Below are positions 15,949 through 24,513 of a stretch of DNA of 64,000 bases, piece after piece. The translations under genes and the position numbers were made by a program. This DNA is from JAENWD01 sp963796915 (lineage in GTDB: Bacteria > Acidobacteriota > Vicinamibacteria > Vicinamibacterales > JAENWD01). Where the stretch lies: positions 1,054,001 to 1,118,000 of the forward strand of contig CAWCNI010000004.1 in assembly GCA_963796915.1 (NCBI GenBank), read 5' to 3'. The notes below the pieces were generated by a model. That model saw nothing but the letters and a program-made list of their open reading frames with translations, was not told the DNA's origin and made no database searches. Position 1 is the stretch's first letter. Each line of letters opens with the position of its first letter.

Positions 15949-18291
15949 ATGCGTCGTTACGGCATTGTCCTCGGCATCGCGGCTCTCGCCGCACTCGCAG
16001 GTGGTGACCTGCGGCTCGACGCGTCGACCGCGCCGCGCCTGACCGCCATCACCTCCACGGCAGGCGCCAGATCGGCGGTCCTCATCGAGGCCTCCGAACC
16101 GGTCGCCTACGCGTCGACGCGGCCGGATCCGTTCACCGTGCTGGTCGATCTGCGCAACGTCGCAGCCGCCGGCTACGCGAACGGCTTCACGCCGCAGCCT
16201 GGCAGCCCGGTCCGCACCGTCGTCGTCGAACCGGCGAAGGCCGACGACGGCGTGCCGGTCACGCGGGTGCGAGTGTCGCTCTCCGAACCGGTGAGCCACC
16301 ACGTGCGCAGCCAGCGCAACGTCATCTTCATCGACTTCAACGGCGATGACACGCTGCCAGCGGCGTCGGGCGCGCTCGTCGTGCCTGGCGCGCCGCGTGG
16401 ACCGACAGCGGCGGCCTCGGCAACTCCGTCGGCGATGCCGACCGGGCCGGCCAGTGTGCTGCGCGCCGTGCGCGCCGAGCAGGAAGGCGGCAGCACCAGC
16501 GTCATCCTGACCGGCAACGGCAAGCTCAGCGCCGCGCGCGTCGAGCAGGCCGGCGATCGCCGCCTGTTCCTCGACTTCCCGGGTGTGTCGTCTCAGGTCG
16601 CGGCCATCACCGCGATTGGCAAGGACCCCGTCGAGCGCGTGCGCGTCGGCGTCAACAGCCAGGACCCGCTGGTCACGCGCGTCGTCATCGACCTGACCCA
16701 CAGCAGCGCCTACACGGTGGACTCCAGCGCGCGCGAAATGCGCGTGGTGTTCGGCGAGAAGCCGGCGGCGGCGCCTTCGCCGGCACCTGTCGCCGCTCCG
16801 GCACCGGCAGCGCAGGCCAAGCCCGTGAAGGCCGCGGCCACCAAGCAGCCCGCACCGGCGCCCGACGCGCCGAAGCCCGCTCCCGCAGTCGCTCCGGCCC
16901 CCGCGCCGGCGGCGGCGGCCAAGCCCGCAAAGGCGACTGAGGAGGCGAGGAAAGAAGAGGCCGCTCCCGCGCCTGCTGCACAGCAACCTGGTGGAAGCCG
17001 CGTCATCTACACGGCGCCGCCCTCGCCTTCGGGATCCTCGGCGCGCAAGTTCGAAGGCCACCCGATCAGCCTCGACTTCCAGGGCGCCGACCTGCGCGCG
17101 GTCCTGCGGACGTTTGCCGAGATCAGCGGGCTCAACATCGTCATCGACCCCGCCGTGCAGGGCTCGGTGGACGTCTCGCTGCGCGACGTGCCGTGGGATC
17201 AGGCACTCGATATCATCCTGCGCGCCAACAAGCTTGGCTACAACATCGACGGCAGCATCGTCCGCGTCGCGCCGCTCAACGTGCTGGCCGACGAGGAAAA
17301 GCAGCGCCGCACGCTCGTCGAGCAGCAGGTGCTGGCCGGTGAGCTCCAGCTGCGGACGGTGACGCTGAGCTACGCGATTGCCGAGCAGATCAAGCCGCTG
17401 CTGCTGAAGAGCGCGCTGTCGTCGCGCGGGACCATCGAAGTGGATCAGCGCTCGAACACGCTGATCATCTCCGACCTGCAGGCGGCGCTGGATCGTGCCA
17501 GCTCGCTGATCGCGACGCTGGACCGCGCGCAGCCGCAGGTGGAAATCGAAGCGCGCATCGTCGTCACCAACAAGAACTTCAAGCGTGAAGTCGGCGCGCG
17601 TCTCGGCCTCGGCGGCGAGGCGTCGCCCCGGCTGGGCAACGCGGTGCCGCTGTCGTTCCCGAACAGCATCATCGCCGGCGGCCGCACCGGCGCGGACGCG
17701 ACGGCCACGGGCTCGCCCAACGCCGTGAACCTGGGCGTGCTCGGCGCGACCTCCGCGGTCGGCCTGGCGCTTGGCAGCGTCAACGGCGCGCTGAACCTCG
17801 ACGTCGCCCTGTCGGCGCTCGAGTCGCAGGGCAAGGTCACCATCGTCTCGACGCCGCGTGTCACCACGCAGAACAACGTCGAGGCGGAGATGACGCAGGG
17901 CACGCAGATTCCGATTCAGGTCGTCGCCAACAACACGATCACCGTCCAGTTCAAGGACGCGGCACTGAAGCTCCTGGTCACCCCGCAGATCACGGCGGCC
18001 AACACCGTCATCATGCGGATCAACCTCGAAAACGCGACGGCGGACTTCGGCCGCAGCGTCAACGGCATCCCGCCGATCGACACGCAGCGCGCCCAGACGA
18101 CGGTTCTGATGGGCGACGGCCAGACGACTGTCATCGGCGGCATCTACTTCAGCTCACAGGAATCGCGTGAGAGCCGGACGCCGGCGCTCCACAAGATTCC
18201 GCTGCTCGGCTGGCTGTTCAAGGACAACCTCGTGAACAACCAGAACAACGAGCTGCTGATCTTCATCACACCTCGGATTCTCAAGGGTTGA
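15949..18291 (+). CDS. pilQ: Type IV pilus secretin PilQ
   Basis: Outer-membrane pore for the pilus fibre, 780 residues. It has a signal peptide, two AMIN domains that bind peptidoglycan (about 25-125 and 160-260), and a 90-residue Ala/Pro/Lys linker (about 265-355). An STN domain follows (KFEGHPISLDFQGADLRAVL...), then a secretin_N domain and the secretin core with VALSALESQGKVTIVSTPRV and the terminal NELLIFITPRIL. It closes the pilMNOPQ block and overlaps the open frame of the next lipoprotein. Confidence 0.95.
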   Translation: MRRYGIVLGIAALAALAGGDLRLDASTAPRLTAITSTAGARSAVLIEASEPVAYASTRPDPFTVLVDLRNVAAAGYANGFTPQPGSPVRTVVVEPAKADDGVPVTRVRVSLSEPVSHHVRSQRNVIFIDFNGDDTLPAASGALVVPGAPRGPTAAASATPSAMPTGPASVLRAVRAEQEGGSTSVILTGNGKLSAARVEQAGDRRLFLDFPGVSSQVAAITAIGKDPVERVRVGVNSQDPLVTRVVIDLTHSSAYTVDSSAREMRVVFGEKPAAAPSPAPVAAPAPAAQAKPVKAAATKQPAPAPDAPKPAPAVAPAPAPAAAAKPAKATEEARKEEAAPAPAAQQPGGSRVIYTAPPSPSGSSARKFEGHPISLDFQGADLRAVLRTFAEISGLNIVIDPAVQGSVDVSLRDVPWDQALDIILRANKLGYNIDGSIVRVAPLNVLADEEKQRRTLVEQQVLAGELQLRTVTLSYAIAEQIKPLLLKSALSSRGTIEVDQRSNTLIISDLQAALDRASSLIATLDRAQPQVEIEARIVVTNKNFKREVGARLGLGGEASPRLGNAVPLSFPNSIIAGGRTGADATATGSPNAVNLGVLGATSAVGLALGSVNGALNLDVALSALESQGKVTIVSTPRVTTQNNVEAEMTQGTQIPIQVVANNTITVQFKDAALKLLVTPQITAANTVIMRINLENATADFGRSVNGIPPIDTQRAQTTVLMGDGQTTVIGGIYFSSQESRESRTPALHKIPLLGWLFKDNLVNNQNNELLIFITPRILKG

Positions 18292-18311
18292 AGGGCACCG
18301 GAGCACGCACC

Positions 18312-18935
18312 ATGATGACCGCCACCGTTCGTCGAGCCGTTGTTTACACCGCCCTCTCGGGAGTTGCGCTCCTGGGTTCAGGGTGTGCCAGCAGCACCAC
18401 GCGTCAGGGCCACTCGCCGGCGTACCTGATTGTGGACTCACTGAACGCCGCGCCGGGCAAGGAGAAGACGTTCGAGTCGACACTCGATTCCGACGTCCAG
18501 ACGGGCGGCTCCGTTATCGAGGACAAGGGCGAAGTGACGCTGTCGCTCGGGCTCAAGGACATCGGGTCGCCCGACGCGCCGACCTCGCCCACCTCGAACA
18601 ACTTCGTGACCATCAACCGGTATCACGTGTCGTACCGCCGGGCCGACGGACGCAACACCCCCGGCGTCGACGTGCCGTACGCGTTTGACGGCGCGTCGAG
18701 CGCGACCATCAGCGACAAGGACGCGACGTTCACGTTCGTGCTCGTCCGCGTCCAGGCGAAGCTTGAATCGCCGCTCATCAACCTCGCCGGTCTCGGCGGC
18801 GCCGTCGCGATTTCGACCATCGCCGACGTCACTTTCTACGGCAAGGACCAGACCGGCGCCGACGTCGCGGTCACCGGATCGATTTCGGTGAACTTCGCCG
18901 ACTGGGCCGATCCGACCAGCAGCTCCAGCAACTAG
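18312..18935 (+). CDS. Hypothetical lipoprotein after pilQ
   Basis: 207 residues from the ATG at 18312; a TTG at 18288 is possible but has no lipoprotein advantage. Lipobox LLGSGC (Cys25) predicts lipid attachment. The mature part is Ser/Thr/Asp-rich and beta-rich, with a segment FVTINRYHVSYRRADGRNTPGVDVPYAF that looks like a beta-sandwich. No family is recognised. Its position directly after pilQ and before another lipoprotein suggests an accessory role in the pilus envelope complex (inference). Confidence 0.75.
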   Translation: MMTATVRRAVVYTALSGVALLGSGCASSTTRQGHSPAYLIVDSLNAAPGKEKTFESTLDSDVQTGGSVIEDKGEVTLSLGLKDIGSPDAPTSPTSNNFVTINRYHVSYRRADGRNTPGVDVPYAFDGASSATISDKDATFTFVLVRVQAKLESPLINLAGLGGAVAISTIADVTFYGKDQTGADVAVTGSISVNFADWADPTSSSSN

Positions 18936-18965
18936 GCTCCGGACAATCAGCGGACGAGATAAATC

Positions 18966-19973
18966 ATGATGGCTCGAACCTACAGACTGACGACGCTCGT
19001 GGCCGGCCTGGCACTGCTGGCGGCCGCCTGCACCACGAAGAAGACGGAGCCGCCGGCGCCCGCGGGGCCGTCGGAACTGGGCACGTCGATCGCGATCACG
19101 GCGACGCCCGACACGCTCTCCCAGGACGGGATGAGCCAGTCGGTGATCGTCGTCCAGGCGCGCGACGCCAACGGGCAGCCGCTCAAGAACCTGTCGCTGC
19201 GCGCCGACATCGCCGTCAACGGGACCGTCACGGACTTCGGCGAGTTGTCGGCCAAGAACCTGGCGACTGACGGCAACGGCCGGGCGGTGTTCACCTACAC
19301 CGCGCCGAACTCGGTGGACAGCGTGGACCGCGACACGATGATCACCATCAAGATCACCCCGCAGTCCGGCGACGCGGCCGGCGACCTCGGGCGCACTATC
19401 CAGATCAAGCTGGTGCCCGTTGGTGTCGTGTCGGGTGGCTTGACGAAGGTGCCGGACTTCAAGGTCTCGCCGACCTCGCCAAACGTCGACGAAGACGTGA
19501 CGTTCGACGCGTCCGACCCGGCGCTCGACAGCAACCTGGTGGACTACGCCTGGGACTTCGGCGACGACTCCACGGGCCACGGCCGTATCGTGCCGCACAG
19601 CTACGACCGCGCGGGCACGTTCTCGGCGACGCTCACCGTCACTGACAAGAGCGGAGCGAAGGGCTCGCGATCGAAGACCGTGCAGGTTGGACCTGGGCCG
19701 ACGCCCACGGCCGCCTTCGTGATGTCGCCGACCAGCCCCACGACGGCCGACTCGATTGTGTTCAACGGCTCGACGTCGTCGGTGTCACAGCCCCACCAGA
19801 TCGTGGGCTACAAGTGGCAGTTCGGCGACGGCAACGGCACCGTGACCGGCATGATCGTCACGCACAAATACGTGAAGGCCGGCACCTACAACGTCACGCT
19901 CACTGTCACCGACGATGCCGGCAACGACGACACCGCGTCGTCAGCCGTCACGGTGACGGTCCCCGCCCCCTGA
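18966..19973 (+). CDS. Lipoprotein with Ig-like and two PKD domains
   Basis: 335 residues with lipobox LLAAAC (Cys22). An N-terminal bacterial Ig-like domain (about 45-140, QDGMSQSVIVVQARDANGQPL) resembles invasin-type repeats. Two PKD domains follow (about 160-240 and 245-333), each with the signature Y.W.FGDG.....HPF-like core, here DYAWDFGDDSTG and YKWQFGDGNGT, ending TLTVTD. Surface-exposed adhesion or a scaffold is likely. It is the last gene of the pil cluster, before a strong hairpin. Confidence 0.85.
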   Translation: MMARTYRLTTLVAGLALLAAACTTKKTEPPAPAGPSELGTSIAITATPDTLSQDGMSQSVIVVQARDANGQPLKNLSLRADIAVNGTVTDFGELSAKNLATDGNGRAVFTYTAPNSVDSVDRDTMITIKITPQSGDAAGDLGRTIQIKLVPVGVVSGGLTKVPDFKVSPTSPNVDEDVTFDASDPALDSNLVDYAWDFGDDSTGHGRIVPHSYDRAGTFSATLTVTDKSGAKGSRSKTVQVGPGPTPTAAFVMSPTSPTTADSIVFNGSTSSVSQPHQIVGYKWQFGDGNGTVTGMIVTHKYVKAGTYNVTLTVTDDAGNDDTASSAVTVTVPAP

Positions 19974-19979
19974 CCCTGC

Positions 19980-20010
19980 GGCTGCCGCGGCGATTGACGT
20001 CGCGGCAGCC
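19980..20010 (+). terminator. Hairpin closing the pil cluster
   Basis: A GC-rich stem of about 12 bp (GGCTGCCGCG... / ...CGCGGCAGCC) with a short AT-rich loop lies a few bases after the PKD lipoprotein stop. No U-tract follows, so it may be a Rho-assisted or processing hairpin. Confidence 0.5.
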
Positions 20011-20039
20011 CATTCACGGCGGCTTGTAACACGCTGGAG

Positions 20040-20045
20040 TACAGT
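20040..20045 (+). promoter_or_regulatory. -10 element giving a leaderless TPR-protein transcript
   Basis: TACAGT is followed by six bases and then the GTG at 20052, so a transcript starting at the usual distance would begin at or next to the start codon. No Shine-Dalgarno is present. Confidence 0.4.
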
Positions 20046-20051
20046 CCCTCT

Positions 20052-20726
20052 GTGACAGAGAGTCCTCGAATTCAGGAGCTGCGACGCCGAGTCCACCAGG
20101 ACCCGGCGTCGTTGGCGTTTGCGCCGCTGGCCGAGGAACTGCGTCGCGCCGGGCAGGTCGAGGAAGCTGTCACGGTCTGCCAGGCAGGCCTCACGCACCA
20201 TCCCGAATACGTCTCCGCGCGCGCGACGCTCGGCCGCTCGCTGCTCGAGCTCGGCCGGGACGACGAAGCGCTCGACGAGTTGAAGGCGGTGCTCGCGGCG
20301 GCGCCGGACAACCTGAGCGCGCTCAAGACCGCGGCCGAGATCTACCATCGACGCGGAGAGACGTCCGAAGCCCTGGCGACCTACCGCGTCGCGCTCACGC
20401 TGGTCCGTCAGGACCCCGATCTGGAACGGCTGGTGGCGGAGCTCGAACAGTCGACGCCGAACCCGTCACCAGCGGTCGCGGCCCATGCGGTTCCGGAGCC
20501 AGCGGTCGTAGCGGTGACCACGCCCGTGACGCCGGAAGCCGTCGCCACAGCGTCCGTCCCCTCGGTCGACGCGGCGCCCGAACCGCCCTCGGCGTCAGCG
20601 TCGGAAGAGCATGTACAATCCGGGCACGACCTGCCTCTGGACCCGAACCGTGCGGCCATCGAGCGCCTCGAACGATTTCTCGATCTGGTGGACGCGGACC
20701 GCCTTCGCCACAGCTCCCCTCGATAG
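20052..20726 (+). CDS. TPR-repeat protein
   Basis: 224 residues. Three TPR units fill residues 15-130 (SLAFAPLAEELRRAGQVEEAVTVC, YVSARATLGRSLLELGRDDEAL, NLSALKTAAEIYHRRGETSEAL). An Ala/Pro/Val-rich linker (135-190) and a short helical C-terminus (AAIERLERFLDLVD) follow. No signal peptide, so it is cytoplasmic. It begins an apparent operon with the Xaa-Pro peptidase 2 bp downstream, then accB, accC and thiE. Partner unknown. Confidence 0.8.
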   Translation: MTESPRIQELRRRVHQDPASLAFAPLAEELRRAGQVEEAVTVCQAGLTHHPEYVSARATLGRSLLELGRDDEALDELKAVLAAAPDNLSALKTAAEIYHRRGETSEALATYRVALTLVRQDPDLERLVAELEQSTPNPSPAVAAHAVPEPAVVAVTTPVTPEAVATASVPSVDAAPEPPSASASEEHVQSGHDLPLDPNRAAIERLERFLDLVDADRLRHSSPR

Positions 20727-20728
20727 AC

Positions 20729-21880
20729 GTGCTGCCGCCCGTTGACCTGGTGGCCAGCCGGCACGCCCGGCTGCGATCCGTACTTGCCGGCCTCGGCCTC
20801 GATCGGCTGCTCGTCACCAATCTTCCAAACATCGCCTGGCTGACCGGCTTCACCGGCTCCTCTGCGGCGGCAGTGGTGGACCCCGACTCGGTTCGGCTGA
20901 TTGTCGATGCGCGCTATTCGGAGGAGGCGGACGCCCTTGCGGCGACGCTTGCGCCGCTGGTTGGTGTGGTGCCCGTCGGCCGCACGTACGACGAGACCAT
21001 CGCCGACGCGCTGGCGCCTTCGGCAGCCCCGGTCGGTTTTGAGGCGGCTCACCTGACTGTCGGGCGGCACCTGTGGTTTGAGGCGGCGCTGCGGGGGAGT
21101 GGCTGGCAGGGGCACCTGAAACCGACGTCGGACGCCGTCGAGTCGTGCCGGATCGTCAAGGACGACTGGGAAGTGAGTCTGCTCCGCGAGGGTGCGGCGC
21201 GCCTCTCAGCGGTGACCCTGGGCGTGCTGGCCGACCTGACGCCGGGCATCCCCGAAAGCGTGGTTGCACAACAAGTTGAGGCGGGACTGCGCCGGGCGGG
21301 GTTCAGCAGGGCAGCATTTGATACCATTGTGGCCTCGGGTCCGAGGGCCGCGTTGCCCCACGGACGGGCGTCGGACAGGGTCATCGCCGCTGGCGAGCTG
21401 GTGGTGCTGGACTTGGGCGGCGTCTACGGCGGATACTGCGTCGATTTGACGCGAACTGTCGCGTTAGGTTCGCCGGGGCCGGAAGCCGAGTCGTGGTTTC
21501 TGGCGGTGGCTGAGGCGCAGGCGGCGGCGATTGAGGCTGTCGCCCCAGGCCGAACGCCGCACGAGATCGACGCCGCGGCGCGCCGGGTCCTGGAGTCGCG
21601 AGGCCTGGGCGAGCGGTTCAGTCACGGCACCGGGCACGGGCTCGGGCTGGAAGTGCACGAGGCGCCTCGGATTGGTCCCCACAGGGCCGCGCCGGGGCGG
21701 ACACCGGACGCGGGATTTGCGCCGATGCCGGACGTCCTCGTGCGAGGCATGGTTTTCACCATCGAGCCGGGGGTCTACCTGCCCGGCTCTGGTGGCGTAC
21801 GTATAGAGGATGACGTGCTCGTCACGGCCTCCGGCGTCGAAGTCCTGACGAGCGTTCCGCGAACCCTCGTCATCGGCTGA
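20729..21880 (+). CDS. Xaa-Pro dipeptidase/aminopeptidase (M24B)
   Basis: Metallopeptidase that cleaves N-terminal residues before proline. 383 residues with an N-terminal creatinase-like domain (1-130) and a C-terminal pita-bread domain. Metal ligands are visible in order: Asp in VLDLGGVYGGYCVD, Asp in CVDLTRT, His in FSHGTGHGLGLEVHE, Glu in FTIEPGVYL, Glu in GVRIEDD. GTG start. The gene order peptidase-accB-accC is common in bacteria. Confidence 0.93.
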   Translation: MLPPVDLVASRHARLRSVLAGLGLDRLLVTNLPNIAWLTGFTGSSAAAVVDPDSVRLIVDARYSEEADALAATLAPLVGVVPVGRTYDETIADALAPSAAPVGFEAAHLTVGRHLWFEAALRGSGWQGHLKPTSDAVESCRIVKDDWEVSLLREGAARLSAVTLGVLADLTPGIPESVVAQQVEAGLRRAGFSRAAFDTIVASGPRAALPHGRASDRVIAAGELVVLDLGGVYGGYCVDLTRTVALGSPGPEAESWFLAVAEAQAAAIEAVAPGRTPHEIDAAARRVLESRGLGERFSHGTGHGLGLEVHEAPRIGPHRAAPGRTPDAGFAPMPDVLVRGMVFTIEPGVYLPGSGGVRIEDDVLVTASGVEVLTSVPRTLVIG

Positions 21881-21911
21881 CGCCCTGCCGGCGAACGGTG
21901 ACACCGAGACG

Positions 21912-22391
21912 ATGGATTTCGACTTCGACGAAATCAAACAGATCCTGGCTATGGTGAAAGAGCACGAGCTCGCGGAGTTCGAGCTCGAGCACCAGGGCTT
22001 CAAGATTCGCATCAAGAAGGACGTGGGCCATCCGGTGGTCGCGGCCGCGGCGCCCCTTGCGGCGCAGGCTGCGCATCACGCCCTTGCCAGCCCGGCGGCC
22101 GCGCCAGTGGCCGCGGCTGCCGCACCAGCCGCCGAGGAGGGTGAGCTCGAATTCGCGATCGTGAAATCGCCAATCGTCGGTACGTTCTACCGGGCGTCGG
22201 AGCCTGGTGCCCGATCGTTCGCCGAAGTCGGCGACGTGGTGAAAAAGGGCCAGGTTCTCTGCATCATCGAAGCGATGAAGCTGATGAACGAGATCGACTC
22301 CGAATATGAGGGCGAGGTCGTGAAGGTCTACGTCGAGAACGGGCAGGCCGTGCAGTTCGGCGAGCGGCTGTTCGCGATCCGGGCGAAGTAG
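21912..22391 (+). CDS. accB: Biotin carboxyl carrier protein of acetyl-CoA carboxylase
   Basis: Carries biotin between the carboxylase and carboxyltransferase of acetyl-CoA carboxylase in fatty-acid synthesis. 159 residues: an N-terminal helical region (DEIKQILAMVKEHELAEFELE), an Ala/Pro linker (about 40-78), and a biotinyl domain with the biotinylation motif EAMKLMNEI. accC follows after 3 bp. Confidence 0.96.
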   Translation: MDFDFDEIKQILAMVKEHELAEFELEHQGFKIRIKKDVGHPVVAAAAPLAAQAAHHALASPAAAPVAAAAAPAAEEGELEFAIVKSPIVGTFYRASEPGARSFAEVGDVVKKGQVLCIIEAMKLMNEIDSEYEGEVVKVYVENGQAVQFGERLFAIRAK

Positions 22392-22394
22392 GCG

Positions 22395-23771
22395 ATGTTC
22401 AAGAAGATTCTGATCGCCAACCGCGGCGAGATCGCCATGCGCGTGATCTACGCCTGCCGGGAGCTCGGCATCAAGACGGTGGCGGTGTATTCCACTGCCG
22501 ACGAGCACGCGCTGCACGTTCGCTTTGCCGACGAGGACATCTGCATCGGTCCGCCGCGCAGCGCCGACAGCTATCTGAGCGTGCCGGCGATCATCAGCGC
22601 CGCGGAAATCACCGGCGCCGACGCCATCCATCCCGGATACGGCTTCCTGTCGGAGAGCGCGTATCTCGCCGAAGTCTGCGAGGCCTGCCACATCCGCTTC
22701 ATCGGGCCCGACCCGTCGGTGATCCGGCTGATGGGCGACAAGGCGCGCGCGCGCCGTGCCATGAAGAAAGCGGGCGTCCCGATTCTGCCCGGAAGCGAAG
22801 GCCCGGTGGAGGGCGAGGAGGCGGCGCTCAAGGTCGCTCGGGAGATCGGGTACCCCGTCATCATCAAGGCGACCGCTGGCGGCGGCGGCCGCGGCATGCG
22901 CGTGGTGCACGGACCGGCGGACCTGGCGACGGCCCTCAAGACCGCGCAGCGCGAGGCTGAAGCGGCATTCGGGATCGGCGATGTCTACATCGAAAAGTAT
23001 GTCGTCGCGCCGCGGCACATCGAGTTCCAGATACTCGGCGACCACTACGGCGGCGTCGTGTCCCTTGGCGAGCGCGAGTGCTCGATCCAGCGTCGGCACC
23101 AGAAGCTGATCGAGGAGTCGCCCTCGGTGGCGCTCACCGAGAAGATCAGGAAGAAGATGGGCGCTGTCGTCGTGGACGCCGCGCGCGCCGTCCAATACGC
23201 CAACGCGGGAACCTTCGAGTTCCTGATGGACAAGGACGGGCGGTTCTACTTCATGGAAGTGAACACCCGCCTTCAGGTCGAACATCCGGTGACCGAGATG
23301 GTGACCGGCATCGACATCGTCAAGGAGCAGATCCGGATCGCGGCGGGTGAGCGGCTGTCGTTCAAGCAGAGCGAGATCACCTTCACCGGCCACGCGATCG
23401 AATGCCGGATCAACGCCGAGGATCCCGAGACGTTCACGCCCTCACCGGGCACGATCCACGCGTTCAGCGTTCCCGGCGGCCCCGGCATCCGCATCGACAC
23501 CGCGGCGCACACCGACTGCATCATCCCGCCGTACTACGACTCGATGATTGCCAAGGTCATTGCCTACGGCCGCGACCGGCAGGAAGCGATCGCGCGCATG
23601 CGCCGGGCCCTCGAGATGACTGTCATCGAGGGGATCAAGACCACCATTCCCCTCCACCTCAAGATCCTGGCCGAACCGGACTTCCAGGCCGGCCGGCTGA
23701 GCACGGCATTCATGGATCGCTTCCAGACGCCTGGCGGCGGAAAGGGCGGACGGCTTCGGGAAGCCGTGTGA
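22395..23771 (+). CDS. accC: Biotin carboxylase subunit of acetyl-CoA carboxylase
   Basis: ATP-dependent carboxylation of biotin on AccB. 458 residues. N-terminal MFKKILIANRGEIAMRV, ATP-grasp loop KATAGGGGRGMRVV, catalytic segment RECSIQRRHQK, FYFMEVNTRLQVEHPVTE, and the C-terminal domain (GHAIECRINAEDP). The terminal codons overlap the thiE GTG. accA and accD are not in the window. Confidence 0.97.
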   Translation: MFKKILIANRGEIAMRVIYACRELGIKTVAVYSTADEHALHVRFADEDICIGPPRSADSYLSVPAIISAAEITGADAIHPGYGFLSESAYLAEVCEACHIRFIGPDPSVIRLMGDKARARRAMKKAGVPILPGSEGPVEGEEAALKVAREIGYPVIIKATAGGGGRGMRVVHGPADLATALKTAQREAEAAFGIGDVYIEKYVVAPRHIEFQILGDHYGGVVSLGERECSIQRRHQKLIEESPSVALTEKIRKKMGAVVVDAARAVQYANAGTFEFLMDKDGRFYFMEVNTRLQVEHPVTEMVTGIDIVKEQIRIAAGERLSFKQSEITFTGHAIECRINAEDPETFTPSPGTIHAFSVPGGPGIRIDTAAHTDCIIPPYYDSMIAKVIAYGRDRQEAIARMRRALEMTVIEGIKTTIPLHLKILAEPDFQAGRLSTAFMDRFQTPGGGKGGRLREAV

Positions 23772-24403
23772 CCCTGCCGCGCCTGTACGCCGTGCTCGAT
23801 GCCGGCGTCGCTGAACGACACGGCTGGCAACTCCTCGATCTCGGCAAGGCGCTCCTCGATGGCGGCGCCCTCTTCCTCCAGCTTCGCGCCAAGACGCTCC
23901 AGTCCGCCGCGTTCCTCGCCGCCGCCGACTCGTTGACGGCAGCCGCCGCTGAATTCGACGCCCGCGTGATCGTCAACGACAGGGCCGACATCGCGCGGCT
24001 GGCGGGCGCCGCCGGCGTGCATGTCGGCCAGGACGATTTGACGCCGGCAGCCGTACGGCAGGTCCTTGGCAGCGCGGCGATCGTCGGGCTGTCGACGCAT
24101 ACAGCGGCCCAGATCGACGCCGCCGTTCAGGACCCCATCGACTACATGGCCATCGGTCCGGTGTTCGGCACGACGACCAAGCACACGGGATATGACGCCG
24201 TCGGCCTCGATCGGGTGCGCTACGCGTCGGAGCGCGCCGGTCCAGGATTGCCAGTCGTCGCGATCGGCGGCATCACCCTGGAGACGGCGCGCGGCGTCAT
24301 CGAATCCGGTGCCCAGGCCGTGGCCGTGGTCTCGGACCTGCTCACCGGCGGCGATCCTGCCGCTCGGGTCCGCGCCTATCTGCAGCGTCTTGGCGGCTGG
24401 TGA
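23768..24403 (+). CDS. thiE: Thiamine-phosphate synthase
   Basis: Joins HMP-PP and thiazole phosphate to make thiamine monophosphate. 211 residues from the GTG at 23768, overlapping accC by GTGA. TIM-barrel signatures are QLRAKTL, VIVNDRADIARLAGAAGVHVGQDDL, GLSTHT, YMAIGPVFGT.TK and VVAIGGIT. No thi operon neighbours and no TPP riboswitch are visible; it appears to be expressed with accBC. Confidence 0.94.
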   Translation: MTLPRLYAVLDAGVAERHGWQLLDLGKALLDGGALFLQLRAKTLQSAAFLAAADSLTAAAAEFDARVIVNDRADIARLAGAAGVHVGQDDLTPAAVRQVLGSAAIVGLSTHTAAQIDAAVQDPIDYMAIGPVFGTTTKHTGYDAVGLDRVRYASERAGPGLPVVAIGGITLETARGVIESGAQAVAVVSDLLTGGDPAARVRAYLQRLGGW

Positions 24404-24420
24404 ACCACCGGGCGCCGCCA

Positions 24421-24426
24421 TATAAT
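24421..24426 (+). promoter_or_regulatory. -10 element upstream of amino-acid permease
   Basis: TATAAT lies 88 bp before the permease GTG in a GC-rich gap. No good -35 at normal spacing. Confidence 0.35.
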
Positions 24427-24513
24427 CCCGGGAACCTGCGCCGTCACGACGACGATTGGCACAAATTGGCCGCTGCGGCGGCCTGGATCACGATACGGAC
24501 TGAGAGGGACTGA

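Noticed and set aside
15478..17061. 527-codon minus-strand frame opposite pilP and pilQ
   Set aside because: Antisense shadow with poly-Arg runs.
24455..24475. Sigma54 promoter upstream of the permease (TTGGCACAAATTGGCC)
   Set aside because: GG-GC spacing is 11, not 12 nt, and the -12 box is TGGC.
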